A stretch of 64,000 bases of DNA from Bacteroidota bacterium (GCA_016191555.1 JACPVX010000073.1:1-64000), one strand, 5' to 3'. Shown: positions 38,591-48,541, numbered from the stretch's first letter. Made by a program: numbers and translations. Notes: a model not told the origin generated them from the sequence alone.

Positions 38591-38622
38591 ACATCCCGAA
38601 GCCGTTGTTGTCTTCGGGATGT
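38591..38622. terminator. Convergent hairpin terminator
   Basis: An 11-base perfect stem, ACATCCCGAAG / CTTCGGGATGT, lies between the stops of the propeller-phosphoesterase and the TonB-like gene. It can fold from either strand; T-rich flanks are seen on both sides. Confidence 0.8.
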
Positions 38623-38633
38623 TTGATGAAATT

Positions 38634-39329
38634 TTAGTTACTCAGCTTAAAGTACACAGGCAATACCATTTTCACGCGCACGGGCTTGCCACGTTGTTTG
38701 CCGGGCTCCCATTTAGTAAGAGCAAGTATTCGCATGGCTTCTTCATCGCAGCCGGAACCAATGCCTTTCAAAATTTTCAAATCAGAAGGTTCACCATTCT
38801 TGTTGATGATAAATTCTACAAATACTTTTCCTTCGGTGCCGATACTCTTAGCCTGTCTTGGATATTTAATCATTTTTCCAAGCTGCTCATAGAAAGCTTT
38901 GTAGCCGTTGATAGGTTCTGGCTGGTGTTCCGCAAACACCACAATATCCTCACCAGTTTCCACATCAGTAATAATTGGTAAAGAGTTAGTAGTGTTCTCT
39001 GTGTAGTCGATAGTGGGTACGACCTGATCGGGAGTGGTTTGGTTGCTTGTTTCTATAATGGTAACAGCTAAAACGGGATCTGTTTGTTTCTGAATAGGTT
39101 GTTTTATTTCTGCTTGAACAGGAATGACAGGTGATTCTGTTTTTACCTCCGGAATATAAAAGATTGGTTCTGTGATCACCTCATTATATTCTTTTGACTT
39201 TGGTTGAACCTTCACAGTTGTCCACTCAAAAGCAGAAATAGCAAGTCCAATACTAATCGAGAGCCCGATCAAGAAAAACTTGTTACGTTGTCGACTCAAA
39301 TCATACGCGGGATTTTTCTTCGCTTCCAT
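38634..39329 (-). CDS. TonB-family protein
   Basis: The 231-residue protein has one N-terminal membrane helix (FFLIGLSISIGLAISAFEW), a Pro/Glu/Thr-rich periplasmic spacer, and a TonB C-terminal domain (GKVFVEFIINKNGEPSDLKILKGIG, ending MVLPVYFKLSN). It would couple the ExbBD proton motive force to outer-membrane receptors such as SusC. It has no ExbBD neighbours, so it may be a dedicated TonB paralogue. The 39330-39501 gap next to it holds only a weak TTGAAGA/TCTTCAA inverted repeat. Confidence 0.9.
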   Translation of the reverse strand: MEAKKNPAYDLSRQRNKFFLIGLSISIGLAISAFEWTTVKVQPKSKEYNEVITEPIFYIPEVKTESPVIPVQAEIKQPIQKQTDPVLAVTIIETSNQTTPDQVVPTIDYTENTTNSLPIITDVETGEDIVVFAEHQPEPINGYKAFYEQLGKMIKYPRQAKSIGTEGKVFVEFIINKNGEPSDLKILKGIGSGCDEEAMRILALTKWEPGKQRGKPVRVKMVLPVYFKLSN

Positions 39330-39501
39330 AAGTTTTATTGTTTAAGTTTTGTGTTCATAATCCATGATAAGGATAATGGTCACATACATTGCAAATAATA
39401 AAAATCGCGGATGGAATAAATGAGGCTTATAAGTACGAACGATGACTTCGACTATTTAGTAGATATAGATAAGGATTGGTTTTGAAGATATTCTCTTCAA
39501 C

Positions 39502-39753
39502 CTAGCGATTGCTTTTGATGCGCACCTCTTTCTTAGGCACATCTTTACTTTTTACTTTCTTTTCCCACCGGTTGACCATCACATACAATACGATGATTCC
39601 GGCAATCAAAACGAAAAATGTAAACACACGAACAATTTTCTTCATTCGTTTTTCCTGCTCATGCTGGCGCAATACCGCATCGTAGTTGCGAAACCGTTCG
39701 GTGCCGCGAGCGGTGAGCCGTTGCCTACGCATTCGTATTTCGTGTTTACCCAT
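39502..39753 (-). CDS. Small single-pass membrane protein after an ECF sigma factor
   Basis: The 83-residue protein has an arginine-rich N-terminal part (HEIRMRRQRLTARGTERFRN), a single membrane helix (IVRVFTFFVLIAGIIVLYVMV) and a lysine-rich C-terminus. Its start overlaps the sigma-factor gene by 8 bases. It has no recognised anti-sigma domain. Its coupling to the sigma gene suggests a regulatory partner, but that is inference. No homologue is recognised. Confidence 0.6.
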   Translation of the reverse strand: MGKHEIRMRRQRLTARGTERFRNYDAVLRQHEQEKRMKKIVRVFTFFVLIAGIIVLYVMVNRWEKKVKSKDVPKKEVRIKSNR

Positions 39754-40306
39754 TGTATTTTACTTTGATGTGGAAGTGCGTCCGCAATTTGTCCAAGGCC
39801 CGGTACGTCCGCATTTTCGCACCACTTTCTGTAATATCTAAAATAAATGCAATTTCTTTAAAGTCTTTGTCTTCAAAAAATCGCAACTCCAAAACCTGAA
39901 TCATATCGGTGGGCAACTCATTCATGTAGTTGATCACCTTATTGACCATCTCTTCATCCCAGCCATCGCTGGCTTGTTCCACCAATTCTTTCACTTTCAG
40001 CTCTTCAATGCTGAAGACTTTTTTGCCTTTGCTTTTGCGGTAATGTTTGTTCACCTCATTACCTGCAATTTTATAAAGCCACGCAGAAAAAGGAAAGCCC
40101 CTGAACTCATATTTGTGTAAATGATTCAACGCATTCACAAATGTCTGCGAACAAAGGTCGCCCGCCAGTTCTTCATCATCCGTTTGTCGGTAGATGTAAT
40201 TAAAAATCCGATCAAAATAATGCTCATAGATTTCTCCAAAAGCCTGAGGCTCTTTTTTCGATCGTTCGATCACTTCTTGCTCTTTTCGGATTTCAGCTTC
40301 CGACAT
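39746..40306 (-). CDS. ECF-type sigma-70 family RNA polymerase sigma factor
   Basis: The 186-residue protein has sigma region 2 (FDRIFNYIYRQTDDEELAGDLCSQTFVNALNHLHKYEFRGFPFSAWLYKIA) and region 4 (DMIQVLELRFFEDKDFKEIAFILDITESGAKMRTYRALDKLR), the ECF layout. It overlaps by 8 bases with the small membrane protein gene, so the pair is translationally coupled. Its target genes cannot be read from this window. Confidence 0.9.
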   Translation of the reverse strand: MSEAEIRKEQEVIERSKKEPQAFGEIYEHYFDRIFNYIYRQTDDEELAGDLCSQTFVNALNHLHKYEFRGFPFSAWLYKIAGNEVNKHYRKSKGKKVFSIEELKVKELVEQASDGWDEEMVNKVINYMNELPTDMIQVLELRFFEDKDFKEIAFILDITESGAKMRTYRALDKLRTHFHIKVKYNG

Positions 40307-40448
40307 GCGATAGGCGGTTTATAGTCTAATAATGCAAAGGATTTCATAAAGTCACAACTTTTATTTCGTTGGTTTCACTTTACGACAAACGGCTTTTTCA
40401 TACTTTGATGCAAATGCACTATTTTGCCACGACCAAAGAAAAAAATCG

Positions 40449-40799
40449 ATGAATCAGAAGCCAATCACATTATATCGACCAGTAAATCAGAAAGAGCTCG
40501 ACTTAATTGAAGCGTCAGGATGGAAGAAGTTTCCACCCCGTTTAACGGAGCAACCCATATTTTATCCGGTTACGAATTTGGAGTATGGCCGCCAAATTTC
40601 TAAAATGTGGAATGTGCCTGCGTATGGAGTGGGTTATGTTACTAGGTTTGATGTAGATGCAAACTATGCCAGTAAGTTCCCAATCCAAAATGTAGGTGGA
40701 CATATCCATAATGAACTGTAGGTGCCTGCCGAAGAGTTGGAGGAATTTAATTCGCATATTATTGGATTGATTGAAGTAGTTGAAACCCATCATAAATAA
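40449..40799 (+). pseudogene. Disrupted ADP-ribosylation/crystallin J1-named protein gene (in-frame TAG)
   Basis: The ORF track stops at 40721 after 90 residues ending GGHIHNEL. The next codon is TAG, and reading on gives VPAEELEEFNSHIIGL for 25 more codons to a TAA at 40797-40799. Members of this family, often named ADP-ribosylation/crystallin J1, have a Trp here (ELWVPAEELEEFN), so one TGG-to-TAG change would explain the break. The frame, codon use and family pattern are intact on both sides. It may be a recent nonsense mutation, a sequencing error, or less likely a readthrough codon. Function of the family is not known. Confidence 0.75.
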
Positions 40800-40804
40800 T
40801 TAGT

Positions 40805-41524
40805 ATGAAAACATACCATTCATTGTTATTAGTGATTCTCACAATTTTATTGGCGAATTGCACAGTTACACGACCAACGCCCTATGCAAATCCGGCCGCT
40901 GGCTCGCATGATCAAGAAACGATTACGAGTTCTCTCTTTACTGATAAGGAAAGTACCATTTCTGAGTCGGCCATCCAACGATTATTGAACGGTAAAATCC
41001 GTTTGCCGGATACTGTTCGAGTAGTGGTTTTCAAATACGGCAGTTCATCGATCAGCCGTTACTTTTCATATTGGCAATCGGATGAAGAATACCTTCGGAC
41101 ACAACAAGCTTTTGTGGATGAGTTGATCGATAAGATTGGCCAATCTTCAAAAGTAAAAAAAGTTATACCGGTGCCATCGCTGATGGTCACGGCCAAGCCA
41201 ACGATGACGCAGCTTCGGGAAACCGCTGTTCGCTTACAAGCAGATGTTTTGATTGTCTATTCAATGACAAGCGACATCTATTATAAATACAGGCTGTTTA
41301 AGAAAAGCGAGGCAAAAGCATTTGCTACAACAGAAACTATTTTGATGGATACAAGAACAGGTGTGATCCCACATTCATCCGTGATTACAAGAGATAAAAT
41401 AGTAATGAAGGTTCAGGAAGATTTGTCAGATGAAGAAACCAGAAAGAATGCGGAGCGTGAAGCCATTATGGCTACATTAACTGAAACTGGAAATCGCATA
41501 GCTCAATTCTTAAGTAAAAAATGA
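40805..41524 (+). CDS. Hypothetical lipoprotein
   Basis: The 239-residue protein starts with a lipoprotein signal (MKTYHSLLLVILTILLANCT, lipobox LLANC). The mature part is mixed alpha/beta with a possible nucleotide-binding-like strand (QADVLIVYSMTSDIYYK) and no catalytic motif I recognise. It starts 5 bases after the broken family gene and 1 base before the DinB-like gene, so the three may be one transcript. Function unknown. Confidence 0.7.
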   Translation: MKTYHSLLLVILTILLANCTVTRPTPYANPAAGSHDQETITSSLFTDKESTISESAIQRLLNGKIRLPDTVRVVVFKYGSSSISRYFSYWQSDEEYLRTQQAFVDELIDKIGQSSKVKKVIPVPSLMVTAKPTMTQLRETAVRLQADVLIVYSMTSDIYYKYRLFKKSEAKAFATTETILMDTRTGVIPHSSVITRDKIVMKVQEDLSDEETRKNAEREAIMATLTETGNRIAQFLSKK

Positions 41525-41525
41525 G

Positions 41526-42098
41526 ATGAAAAATTTGACGGATTGGATCCCTGAGATTCAAAATTTTATTGAAACGACTTTCCGGCAAATCGATTACTGG
41601 TTTGATATGGCTGAACCTTGTCGGCAATATAAACCTTTGAATGGTGGTTGGTCCATTGATCAGATATTGGAACATATTTCTTTAACAAACCATTTTCTTT
41701 TGATTCTCATTTTAAAGGCAACGAAAAAATCGTTGGAGAAAAAAGCATCCACACTGGATTGGCAACAAGAAGTTACTAATTATTCTTTTCAATTAGAAAA
41801 ATTGCAACAAATAGGCATACACAAATCTTTTTGTTGGATGCGGCCGGAGCACATGGAGCCAAAGGGTGATATTACATTAGTTGAAGTGCGTCAAAAATTA
41901 AAGGAACAATTGCATCAATGTTTGCAAGTGTTGGATCAATTAAAGAATGGAGAAGGTGCCTTGCATAAAACTACCATGACAGTTAATTCCTTAGGAAAGA
42001 TGGATGTTTATGAGTACCTCTACTTTTTAGCTCAACATGGTCAGCGACACGTCACCCAAATGGAGAACAATAGGACTGAGTTCGAGAGCCTTGGCTAG
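41526..42098 (+). CDS. DinB-like metal-binding four-helix protein
   Basis: The 190-residue protein is all-helical and carries histidines in the spacing of the DinB/YfiT superfamily (QILEHISLTNHFLL and ALYFLAQHGQRHVTQMENN). Such proteins bind a divalent metal and many act as small-molecule thiol transferases. No signal peptide is present. Its start follows the lipoprotein stop by one base. A gap of about 140 bases, with nothing recognisable, precedes the metalloprotease. Confidence 0.75.
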   Translation: MKNLTDWIPEIQNFIETTFRQIDYWFDMAEPCRQYKPLNGGWSIDQILEHISLTNHFLLILILKATKKSLEKKASTLDWQQEVTNYSFQLEKLQQIGIHKSFCWMRPEHMEPKGDITLVEVRQKLKEQLHQCLQVLDQLKNGEGALHKTTMTVNSLGKMDVYEYLYFLAQHGQRHVTQMENNRTEFESLG

Positions 42099-42236
42099 CG
42101 AAACAAGTATTTGAATAGCGCTCATCCGCATTTTGTCTGGTAGTTTCCGGAGATTTCAAAACTTGGATAGACCATTCATCAATTTAGCTGGTATACCACC
42201 AAATATTTTTTTAGATTACCTCTAAATCATTTTTCT

Positions 42237-44708
42237 ATGAATCGAATACTCTTGCTCTTAGCCATGTTCACCTCATTGGGCGTTTATGCTCAAAAGAAGA
42301 ATCAGGATGCTCCACCGTCCACACCGGCACCATCATCGCCCATCGAGGCAAAGGTGGCTGGTCTGAAAAAGTTTCCAGGCTTTATTGAATTCTATTATGA
42401 CGAAAAGCAAGACAAAATATACTTGCTTATTGATAAATGGGATACAGAATTGATTTATGTAGAATCGATCACCGCAGGAGTTGGGTCCAACGACATAGGC
42501 TTAGACCGAAATCAATTGGGTGGAGAGCGAATCGTAAGGTTTGAAAGACGAGGCCCTAAAGTATTTATGACCCAGCCGAATTATTTCTATCGCGCCATCA
42601 GCAATAATCCGTCAGAAGTAAAAGCCGTTCAGGAGTCGTTTGCCACATCGGTGTTGTGGGGCTTTACCATCGCGGCCGAAGAAAACGGAAAAGTATTGGT
42701 AGATGCATCCGATTTTTTGATGCAAGATGCACATGATGTCATAGGCACATTGAAATCTGCACAACAAGGAAATTATTCTTTAGATAAAACGCGCTCGGCA
42801 TTTTACTTGCCTCGAACCAAAAATTTTCCTCAGAACACAGAATTCGAGACTACACTTACATTCACAGGCCAACCGACAGGTGGTTTTATTCGCAGTGTCA
42901 CACCAACGCCTTCTATCGTTACTGTTCGTGAACATCATTCTTTTGTGCAATTGCCGGACGCCAATTTTAAACCGCGCAGGTTTGATCCGCGAGCCGGTTA
43001 TTTTTCGACTTCCTATTATGATTACGCCACACCGATCAGCGAATCTTTGGAGAAGCGTTTGATCACACGCCATCGTCTCCAAAAGAAAGACCCGAATGCC
43101 GCTATGAGTGACCCAGTTAAGCCAATCGTTTATTATATGGATCCCGGTGCACCGGAACCGATTCGCAGTGCATTGATGGAAGGCGCTCGTTGGTGGAATC
43201 AGGCATTTGAAGCAGCTGGCTACAAAGATGCATTTCGGGTAGAGCTTTTGCCACCCGATGCCGACCCCATGGACGTTCGCTACAACATGATCAATTGGGT
43301 ACATCGCTCTACGCGTGGTTGGTCGTATGGTGGTGGTGTTAATGATCCGCGCACAGGTGAGATCATCAAAGGTCATGTTGTTTTGGGATCACTACGCGTG
43401 CGTCAGGATTATTTGATTGCTGAAGGTTTGTTGGCTCCCTATGAAGAAGGCAAACCGGTGTCAAAAGAAATGGAAGAGATGGCGCTGGCACGCTTGCGCC
43501 AATTAGCGGCTCATGAGGTTGGTCACACGCTTGGGTTAGCTCACGCCTATTCATCAAGTGCCGAAAATATGTCTTCGGTGATGGACTATCCGCATCCCGT
43601 TGCTAAAATTAAGAATGGCAAAATCGATTTGAGTGAAGCCTACGATACCAAAATCGGTTCGTTTGATAAAGTTTCGATTACGTGGGGCTATCAGGATTTT
43701 CCGCAAGGAACAAATGAAGAAAGCACACTCGAGCAAATCATTCAAAGTTCGTTGAAGGCAGGTCTAACATTTTTATCCGATCAGGATGCGCGCCCGCTAG
43801 GAGGTGCACACCCCTACACGCACTTGTGGGACAATGGCAAAGATCCGGTCGATGAATTGAATCGTGTAATGGAAATTCGATCGTTGGCACTCAAAAATTT
43901 CGGAGAGAAAAATATCAAGCCGGGAGCGCCCATGGCGATGTTGGAAGAAGTGCTGGTGCCCATGTATTTTTTCCATCGCTACCAGGCAGAAGCAGCTGTA
44001 AAAATGATCGGTGGGCTGAATTATCGCTATGCTCTTCGCGGAGATGGGCAGCCGGTTGCCGAATTGCTTTCACCACAACAGGAAATCAAAGCATTGGAGG
44101 CTTTACTAAAAACAGTTGATCCAGCGTCACTTGCACTACCAGAGTCATTGCTCAAAATTATTCCACCAAGGCCGCTCGGCTACTCCCGTCACCGAGAGTT
44201 AATCAAGTTAAAGACCGAATTGACATTTGATCCATTGTCTGCAGCAGAAACAGCTTCCGATCTTACATTCAGTATGATTCTCCATCCGGCCAGAGCCAAC
44301 CGATTGATTGAGCACCATGCTCGTAATTCGAATTTGCCCGGATTGGAAAATGTGGTGGACAGAATAATCGCTAGCACAGTAAAAGCAACCCCTAAACCGG
44401 GTATGGAAGGTGCCATTCAAATGACAACGAATTACACATTGTTTACTAATATGGCTAAGCTGGCTCTATCAAAATCATCATCGGCCGAGGCAAAAGCAAT
44501 TATGTTTTTGAAATTAGATCAGCTAAAAGCATGGCTACAGTTGAAAGTAACATCGGATGAAGAATGGAAAGCTCACTACCGTTTCATGGCTAAGCAAATC
44601 AATTCTTTGCAAACCGATCCTGATGAATTCAAAAGTGAGGAGTTCTTGGCAGCACCTCCGGGCATGCCCATTGGAAGTGAAGAAGAGAATTTTTGCAACC
44701 ACAATTAA
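42237..44708 (+). CDS. Exported zinc metalloprotease of the DUF5117/DUF5118 type
   Basis: The 823-residue protein has a signal peptide (MNRILLLLAMFTSLGVYAQ). The long beta-rich N-terminal region is followed by a metzincin catalytic site HEVGHTLGLAH near residues 424-434 and a later Met (SSVMDYPHP), the expected Met-turn. This is the Bacteroidota zinc-dependent metalloprotease family with DUF5117. It probably digests proteins outside the cytoplasm. No protease inhibitor or partner is adjacent. Confidence 0.88.
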   Translation: MNRILLLLAMFTSLGVYAQKKNQDAPPSTPAPSSPIEAKVAGLKKFPGFIEFYYDEKQDKIYLLIDKWDTELIYVESITAGVGSNDIGLDRNQLGGERIVRFERRGPKVFMTQPNYFYRAISNNPSEVKAVQESFATSVLWGFTIAAEENGKVLVDASDFLMQDAHDVIGTLKSAQQGNYSLDKTRSAFYLPRTKNFPQNTEFETTLTFTGQPTGGFIRSVTPTPSIVTVREHHSFVQLPDANFKPRRFDPRAGYFSTSYYDYATPISESLEKRLITRHRLQKKDPNAAMSDPVKPIVYYMDPGAPEPIRSALMEGARWWNQAFEAAGYKDAFRVELLPPDADPMDVRYNMINWVHRSTRGWSYGGGVNDPRTGEIIKGHVVLGSLRVRQDYLIAEGLLAPYEEGKPVSKEMEEMALARLRQLAAHEVGHTLGLAHAYSSSAENMSSVMDYPHPVAKIKNGKIDLSEAYDTKIGSFDKVSITWGYQDFPQGTNEESTLEQIIQSSLKAGLTFLSDQDARPLGGAHPYTHLWDNGKDPVDELNRVMEIRSLALKNFGEKNIKPGAPMAMLEEVLVPMYFFHRYQAEAAVKMIGGLNYRYALRGDGQPVAELLSPQQEIKALEALLKTVDPASLALPESLLKIIPPRPLGYSRHRELIKLKTELTFDPLSAAETASDLTFSMILHPARANRLIEHHARNSNLPGLENVVDRIIASTVKATPKPGMEGAIQMTTNYTLFTNMAKLALSKSSSAEAKAIMFLKLDQLKAWLQLKVTSDEEWKAHYRFMAKQINSLQTDPDEFKSEEFLAAPPGMPIGSEEENFCNHN

Positions 44709-44815
44709 TGAATTTAGTATAGAAAGGTATTGTATGTAGGGTTTCAGACAATTTTTAAGGTTTGGATCGTTCGTTAAGAATTAATTTTACCACTTAAGTT
44801 GGATTGATTTGTAGC

Positions 44816-46702
44816 ATGGTGAGGTTAGTTCTTTTTATTCTACTGTTTTCGCCCCTGTTTAGCATTAGCCAATCGCAGGATAGCTTGCTTTTGCTTGCAC
44901 GGGCGGCCAGGCCGGATACCACCAAAGTAAGGTTGTTAAACAAAGCGGCTGTTGCTTTGCGCGAAACAGATAGCAATGTGGCACTTCGGTATGCCGAACA
45001 GGCGCGGGGCCTTGCCGATAGTTTGAATGATCAACGCGGATTGGGTGAAGTCTTAGCAAATATCGGTTGGATTTATTATCGCAAAGGAATCTATTCGAAG
45101 GCTCTTGAATTAACCACGAGCGCGATGGTGATCAATAAGCTATTAAATAATAAATCAGAGATAGCCGCATGTTTAAACACGATGGGTGCCATTCAGTTTG
45201 AACAAAATGATTTTGATGAAGCGATCTCTTCATTTAAAGAAGCTTACAGGCTGGCTAAAAGCGTGAATCATCGCGTAAACATGAGCCGAAGCCTGAATAA
45301 CATTTCCTTTTCCTTTCTTCGACTGAAAAACTACGACTCTGCGCGCTACTACGTAAACCGTTCTGTCACCGAGCATGTCAACGATAATTTTAGATTGGCC
45401 TTCTCTAATCGAATACTAGGAGATATCTTTTTTGAAGAAGGAAAATATACGGAGGCTTTGAAGAGTTATGATATCTGTTTGGCAAGCGCCAGCGATCAAA
45501 ATAACAATTTTTTAAAAGCGTCTACGCTTTATCGTATCGGCAAAACATATTTAAAGCTACGTGACACGGATAAAGCGCTAGCCGTACTTAATCAGAACTT
45601 GTTTCTCTCCAATCGCTTTGGCTTTAAGGGCGAGCAAGAAACTACGCTTCAATTAATGTCCGAAGCTTTTGCCATGCGAAAGGATTATGCTAATGCGTAT
45701 GATTTTCAAAGTCGATTTGTAGCTCTTCATGATTCGTTACTCGACCAGCGTGGAGGCGAACAGATCAATTTGCTGGAGACACAGTATAAATTGGATTTGA
45801 AGAATTCGCAGATCGATATACTGACAAAGGAAACTCGCTACAAAGAGCAAGAAATTCGAATACAGCGCATCGGTATTTATGTAGCACTTGTTTGGCTGGC
45901 TTGTATGCTACTCTTAATAATTATTTTATTTCGTACCAATGGACGAGCGAGAGCAGCTAATCGATTATTGAAAGAAAAGAATGAGTTAATCGGGCTGCAA
46001 TCGGAACAACTTATTGGATTAAATACAACGAAAGATAAATTACTATCTATTATTGGGCATGATTTGCGCGGGCCATTAAATAGCCTTCGCGGAATGATGG
46101 ATCTTTTGAATAAATCGGTGATCACCCAAGATGAATTCATTGAATTTTCTAAGAAGATTAAAGCCAATGTGGATTTTGTGTACACCGATTTAGAAAACCT
46201 GCTTAGTTGGGCGCAAGCTCAACAGAAGGGACTCAAAACAATTTTCGAAAAAGTTATTCTTCAGCAAGCTGTAAAAAATAAAGTAGACCTGTTTCAGGAG
46301 GCTATCAATTCGAAGCAATTAAAAATAGAAACTGAGATTGAGCCAAGTATCGAAGTACTTGCTGACAAGAATCAACTGGATCTAATCTTGCGAAACTTAA
46401 TCAGCAATGCTATCAAGTTTAGCTATGCCGGTGGCACCATAGTGATCGGAGCAAATGTGGAATCAGATAATCTCGTCCGCATTTTTGTCAAGGATAATGG
46501 TACAGGAATGGAGCCAGCTGACCTTGATAAGTTATTAAGCAGCAATTTTCATTTTACTAAACCCGGCACACGAAACGAAAAGGGAATGGGGCTGGGTTTA
46601 TTGTTGGTCAAAGAATTTGTTGAGTTGAATAAGGGTAAGCTCGTCATTCAAAGCATACCGGGTCAAGGGTCTACATTTTCATTTACATTACAGGCTGATT
46701 GA
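44816..46702 (+). CDS. TPR-containing sensor histidine kinase
   Basis: The track begins at a TTG at 44804; the ATG at 44816 (MVRLVLFILLFSPLFSIS) gives a signal sequence. Roughly 350 residues of TPR repeats (e.g. AANIGWIYYRKGIYSKALEL) face the periplasm, then one membrane helix, then a histidine kinase core with H box (IIGHDLRGPLNSLRGMM), N box (NLISNAIKFSYAGG) and G box (GMGLGLLLVKEF). The partner response regulator is not adjacent. TPR kinases of this kind are common in Cytophagales and often sense envelope proteins. Confidence 0.9.
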   Translation: MVRLVLFILLFSPLFSISQSQDSLLLLARAARPDTTKVRLLNKAAVALRETDSNVALRYAEQARGLADSLNDQRGLGEVLANIGWIYYRKGIYSKALELTTSAMVINKLLNNKSEIAACLNTMGAIQFEQNDFDEAISSFKEAYRLAKSVNHRVNMSRSLNNISFSFLRLKNYDSARYYVNRSVTEHVNDNFRLAFSNRILGDIFFEEGKYTEALKSYDICLASASDQNNNFLKASTLYRIGKTYLKLRDTDKALAVLNQNLFLSNRFGFKGEQETTLQLMSEAFAMRKDYANAYDFQSRFVALHDSLLDQRGGEQINLLETQYKLDLKNSQIDILTKETRYKEQEIRIQRIGIYVALVWLACMLLLIIILFRTNGRARAANRLLKEKNELIGLQSEQLIGLNTTKDKLLSIIGHDLRGPLNSLRGMMDLLNKSVITQDEFIEFSKKIKANVDFVYTDLENLLSWAQAQQKGLKTIFEKVILQQAVKNKVDLFQEAINSKQLKIETEIEPSIEVLADKNQLDLILRNLISNAIKFSYAGGTIVIGANVESDNLVRIFVKDNGTGMEPADLDKLLSSNFHFTKPGTRNEKGMGLGLLLVKEFVELNKGKLVIQSIPGQGSTFSFTLQAD

Positions 46703-46798
46703 TCAAGACATCCACTTGCCAAATTCTAAAGCCACTCCTGTAAGGAAATTCTTATACTGGCCTTTTCTTGCTATCTTTTCAACCTAAGATAAAAAGAT

Positions 46799-48529
46799 AT
46801 GATTACAAAAAATAGAATGCTTCCGGGGGTAAGCGGGCTGATCATTTTGATGCTCGTCTCTTGTTCATTATTAGCTCAGGAAGAAAAAGAGCTTAAGCCT
46901 GTTACAAGGACCTACGCGATTACGAATGTCAATGTAGTGCAGGCACCGGGAAGGAAGATGGATATGGCGACCGTGTTAATTAAAGACGGTTTGATTGTAT
47001 CGGTAGGCAAAGGTATTTCTATTCCGGGCGATGCGATCGTTATTAAAGCGGACTCCATGTTTATGTATGCCGGATTTATTGATGGCCTTTCGCGTGTTGG
47101 CGTTGCAAGGCCGAAAGAAGAACCGAGCCGTGATCGTGTGAAGGACCCGGGCAACCCTACTCCAGAGCGCGCAGGCATAACACCGCAAAATGATGTTCGC
47201 TACTCTTTGAATCCGTCTGATAAGTCGGTGGAAGATTTGCGCAACATCGGGTTTACTGTAGCGCAAGTTGCTCCTTACGGGAATTTGCTTCCTGGTCAGA
47301 GCAGCATCATTCTATTAAGTGGAAAATCGATTGATCAGATGGTATTGGTCAGCAACGCATCACTTTACTCAGAGTTGTCAGGCGCTAATAACGTTTACCC
47401 AAACACAACAATGGCTGTGATGGCGAAATGGCGAGAGCTTTATCGCCAGGCATCACAGGCAAAATCCTATCAAAGTTTATATGCCTCGAATCGCAATGGA
47501 CTAGAGCGTCCAGCCAGCGATCGGGTGTTGGAAGCATTCTATCCTGTTATTGACCAAAAGATGCCGGTCGTTTTTAAATCAGAAAAAATGTTAGAATCAC
47601 ATCGTATTCTTAGTTTGAAAAATGATTTAGGTTTCAACCTTACGTTGGGCGAAGTGAAGGAAGGTTGGCCATTGATTAGCAAGATAAAAGCATCTGGAGC
47701 AAAAGTATTTTTAGCATTGGATTTGCCCGAGGAAGTAAAGAAAGAGGAGAAGAAGGACGATAAGAAAACGGATAAAAAAGCAGACTCCACCAAAACCAAA
47801 GAAGTTGCCAAACCAAAGACAGCTGCCGATTTGGAAAAAGAAGCATTGGAAAAAAGAAAAGCCGAAGCGATCGCTAATTACACTTCACAAGCAAGTGCCT
47901 TTGCAAAAGCTGGTGTTCCTTTTGGATTTTCTACACTTACTGCAAAACCAAAAGACATCCCCGCCAACCTACGTAGAATGATCAGCGCAGGCTTATCGGA
48001 AGATGCAGCGCTTGCCGCACTCACAACAACTCCGGCACAACTGCTGGGTCTATCAGATCGATTGGGTACAGTAGATGCGGGGAAGATGGCCAACTTGGTG
48101 ATCTCCGACAAATCATACTTTAATGAAAAATCTAAAGTGAGATATGTTTTTGTGGATGGCACAATGTATAAGATGGAAGTGAAGGAAGAAAAGAAGTCCG
48201 ATCCCAACGCAAAAGTTGAAATAGAAGGAAGCTGGTCTACGGTCACGCAAACACCCCAAGGAAGTAATGATGGTAAAGCTACTTTCAAAAAGGAAGGAAG
48301 CAGTTATAAAGGAACTGTTTCAGGCGGCAGGCTACCTTCTCCGGTGGACATGACTTCTGTAACATTGGAAGGGAATAAACTCTCCTATTCGTATTCGCTA
48401 AGCTTTGGTGGCAACTCGATTAAGGTAGACGTAGAAGTTACCGTAGAAGGCGATACATTTAAAGGCAGTGCCAGCATTGGTGCACGTGGAAGTTTCTCGA
48501 TTGAGGGAACAAAGAATCCAAAAAACTAA
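46799..48529 (+). CDS. Amidohydrolase-family protein lacking the N-terminal metal motif
   Basis: This exported 576-residue protein has an amidohydrolase fold with the usual composite beta domain (TYAITNVNVVQAPG) and the C-terminal segment GLSDRLGTVDAGKMANLVI. The metal-binding HxH that should follow the GFIDGL segment is absent (GFIDGLSRVGVARP), and a charged linker rich in Lys and Glu sits at 310-355. A C-terminal beta extension of about 130 residues follows. It is therefore probably not a normal hydrolase. The next gene, with an intact motif, starts 12 bases after its stop. Confidence 0.8.
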   Translation: MITKNRMLPGVSGLIILMLVSCSLLAQEEKELKPVTRTYAITNVNVVQAPGRKMDMATVLIKDGLIVSVGKGISIPGDAIVIKADSMFMYAGFIDGLSRVGVARPKEEPSRDRVKDPGNPTPERAGITPQNDVRYSLNPSDKSVEDLRNIGFTVAQVAPYGNLLPGQSSIILLSGKSIDQMVLVSNASLYSELSGANNVYPNTTMAVMAKWRELYRQASQAKSYQSLYASNRNGLERPASDRVLEAFYPVIDQKMPVVFKSEKMLESHRILSLKNDLGFNLTLGEVKEGWPLISKIKASGAKVFLALDLPEEVKKEEKKDDKKTDKKADSTKTKEVAKPKTAADLEKEALEKRKAEAIANYTSQASAFAKAGVPFGFSTLTAKPKDIPANLRRMISAGLSEDAALAALTTTPAQLLGLSDRLGTVDAGKMANLVISDKSYFNEKSKVRYVFVDGTMYKMEVKEEKKSDPNAKVEIEGSWSTVTQTPQGSNDGKATFKKEGSSYKGTVSGGRLPSPVDMTSVTLEGNKLSYSYSLSFGGNSIKVDVEVTVEGDTFKGSASIGARGSFSIEGTKNPKN

Positions 48530-48541
48530 GAGCTACGATTT

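Noticed and set aside
42780-43376. 198-residue minus-strand ORF inside the metalloprotease
   Set aside because: It overlaps a strongly supported gene and shows no domain, signal or ribosome-binding context.
46764-46785. CTGGCCTTTTCTTGC before the first amidohydrolase as a sigma-54 promoter
   Set aside because: The GG to GC spacing is nine bases instead of ten, which is not tolerated in known -24/-12 promoters, and no UAS motif is present.
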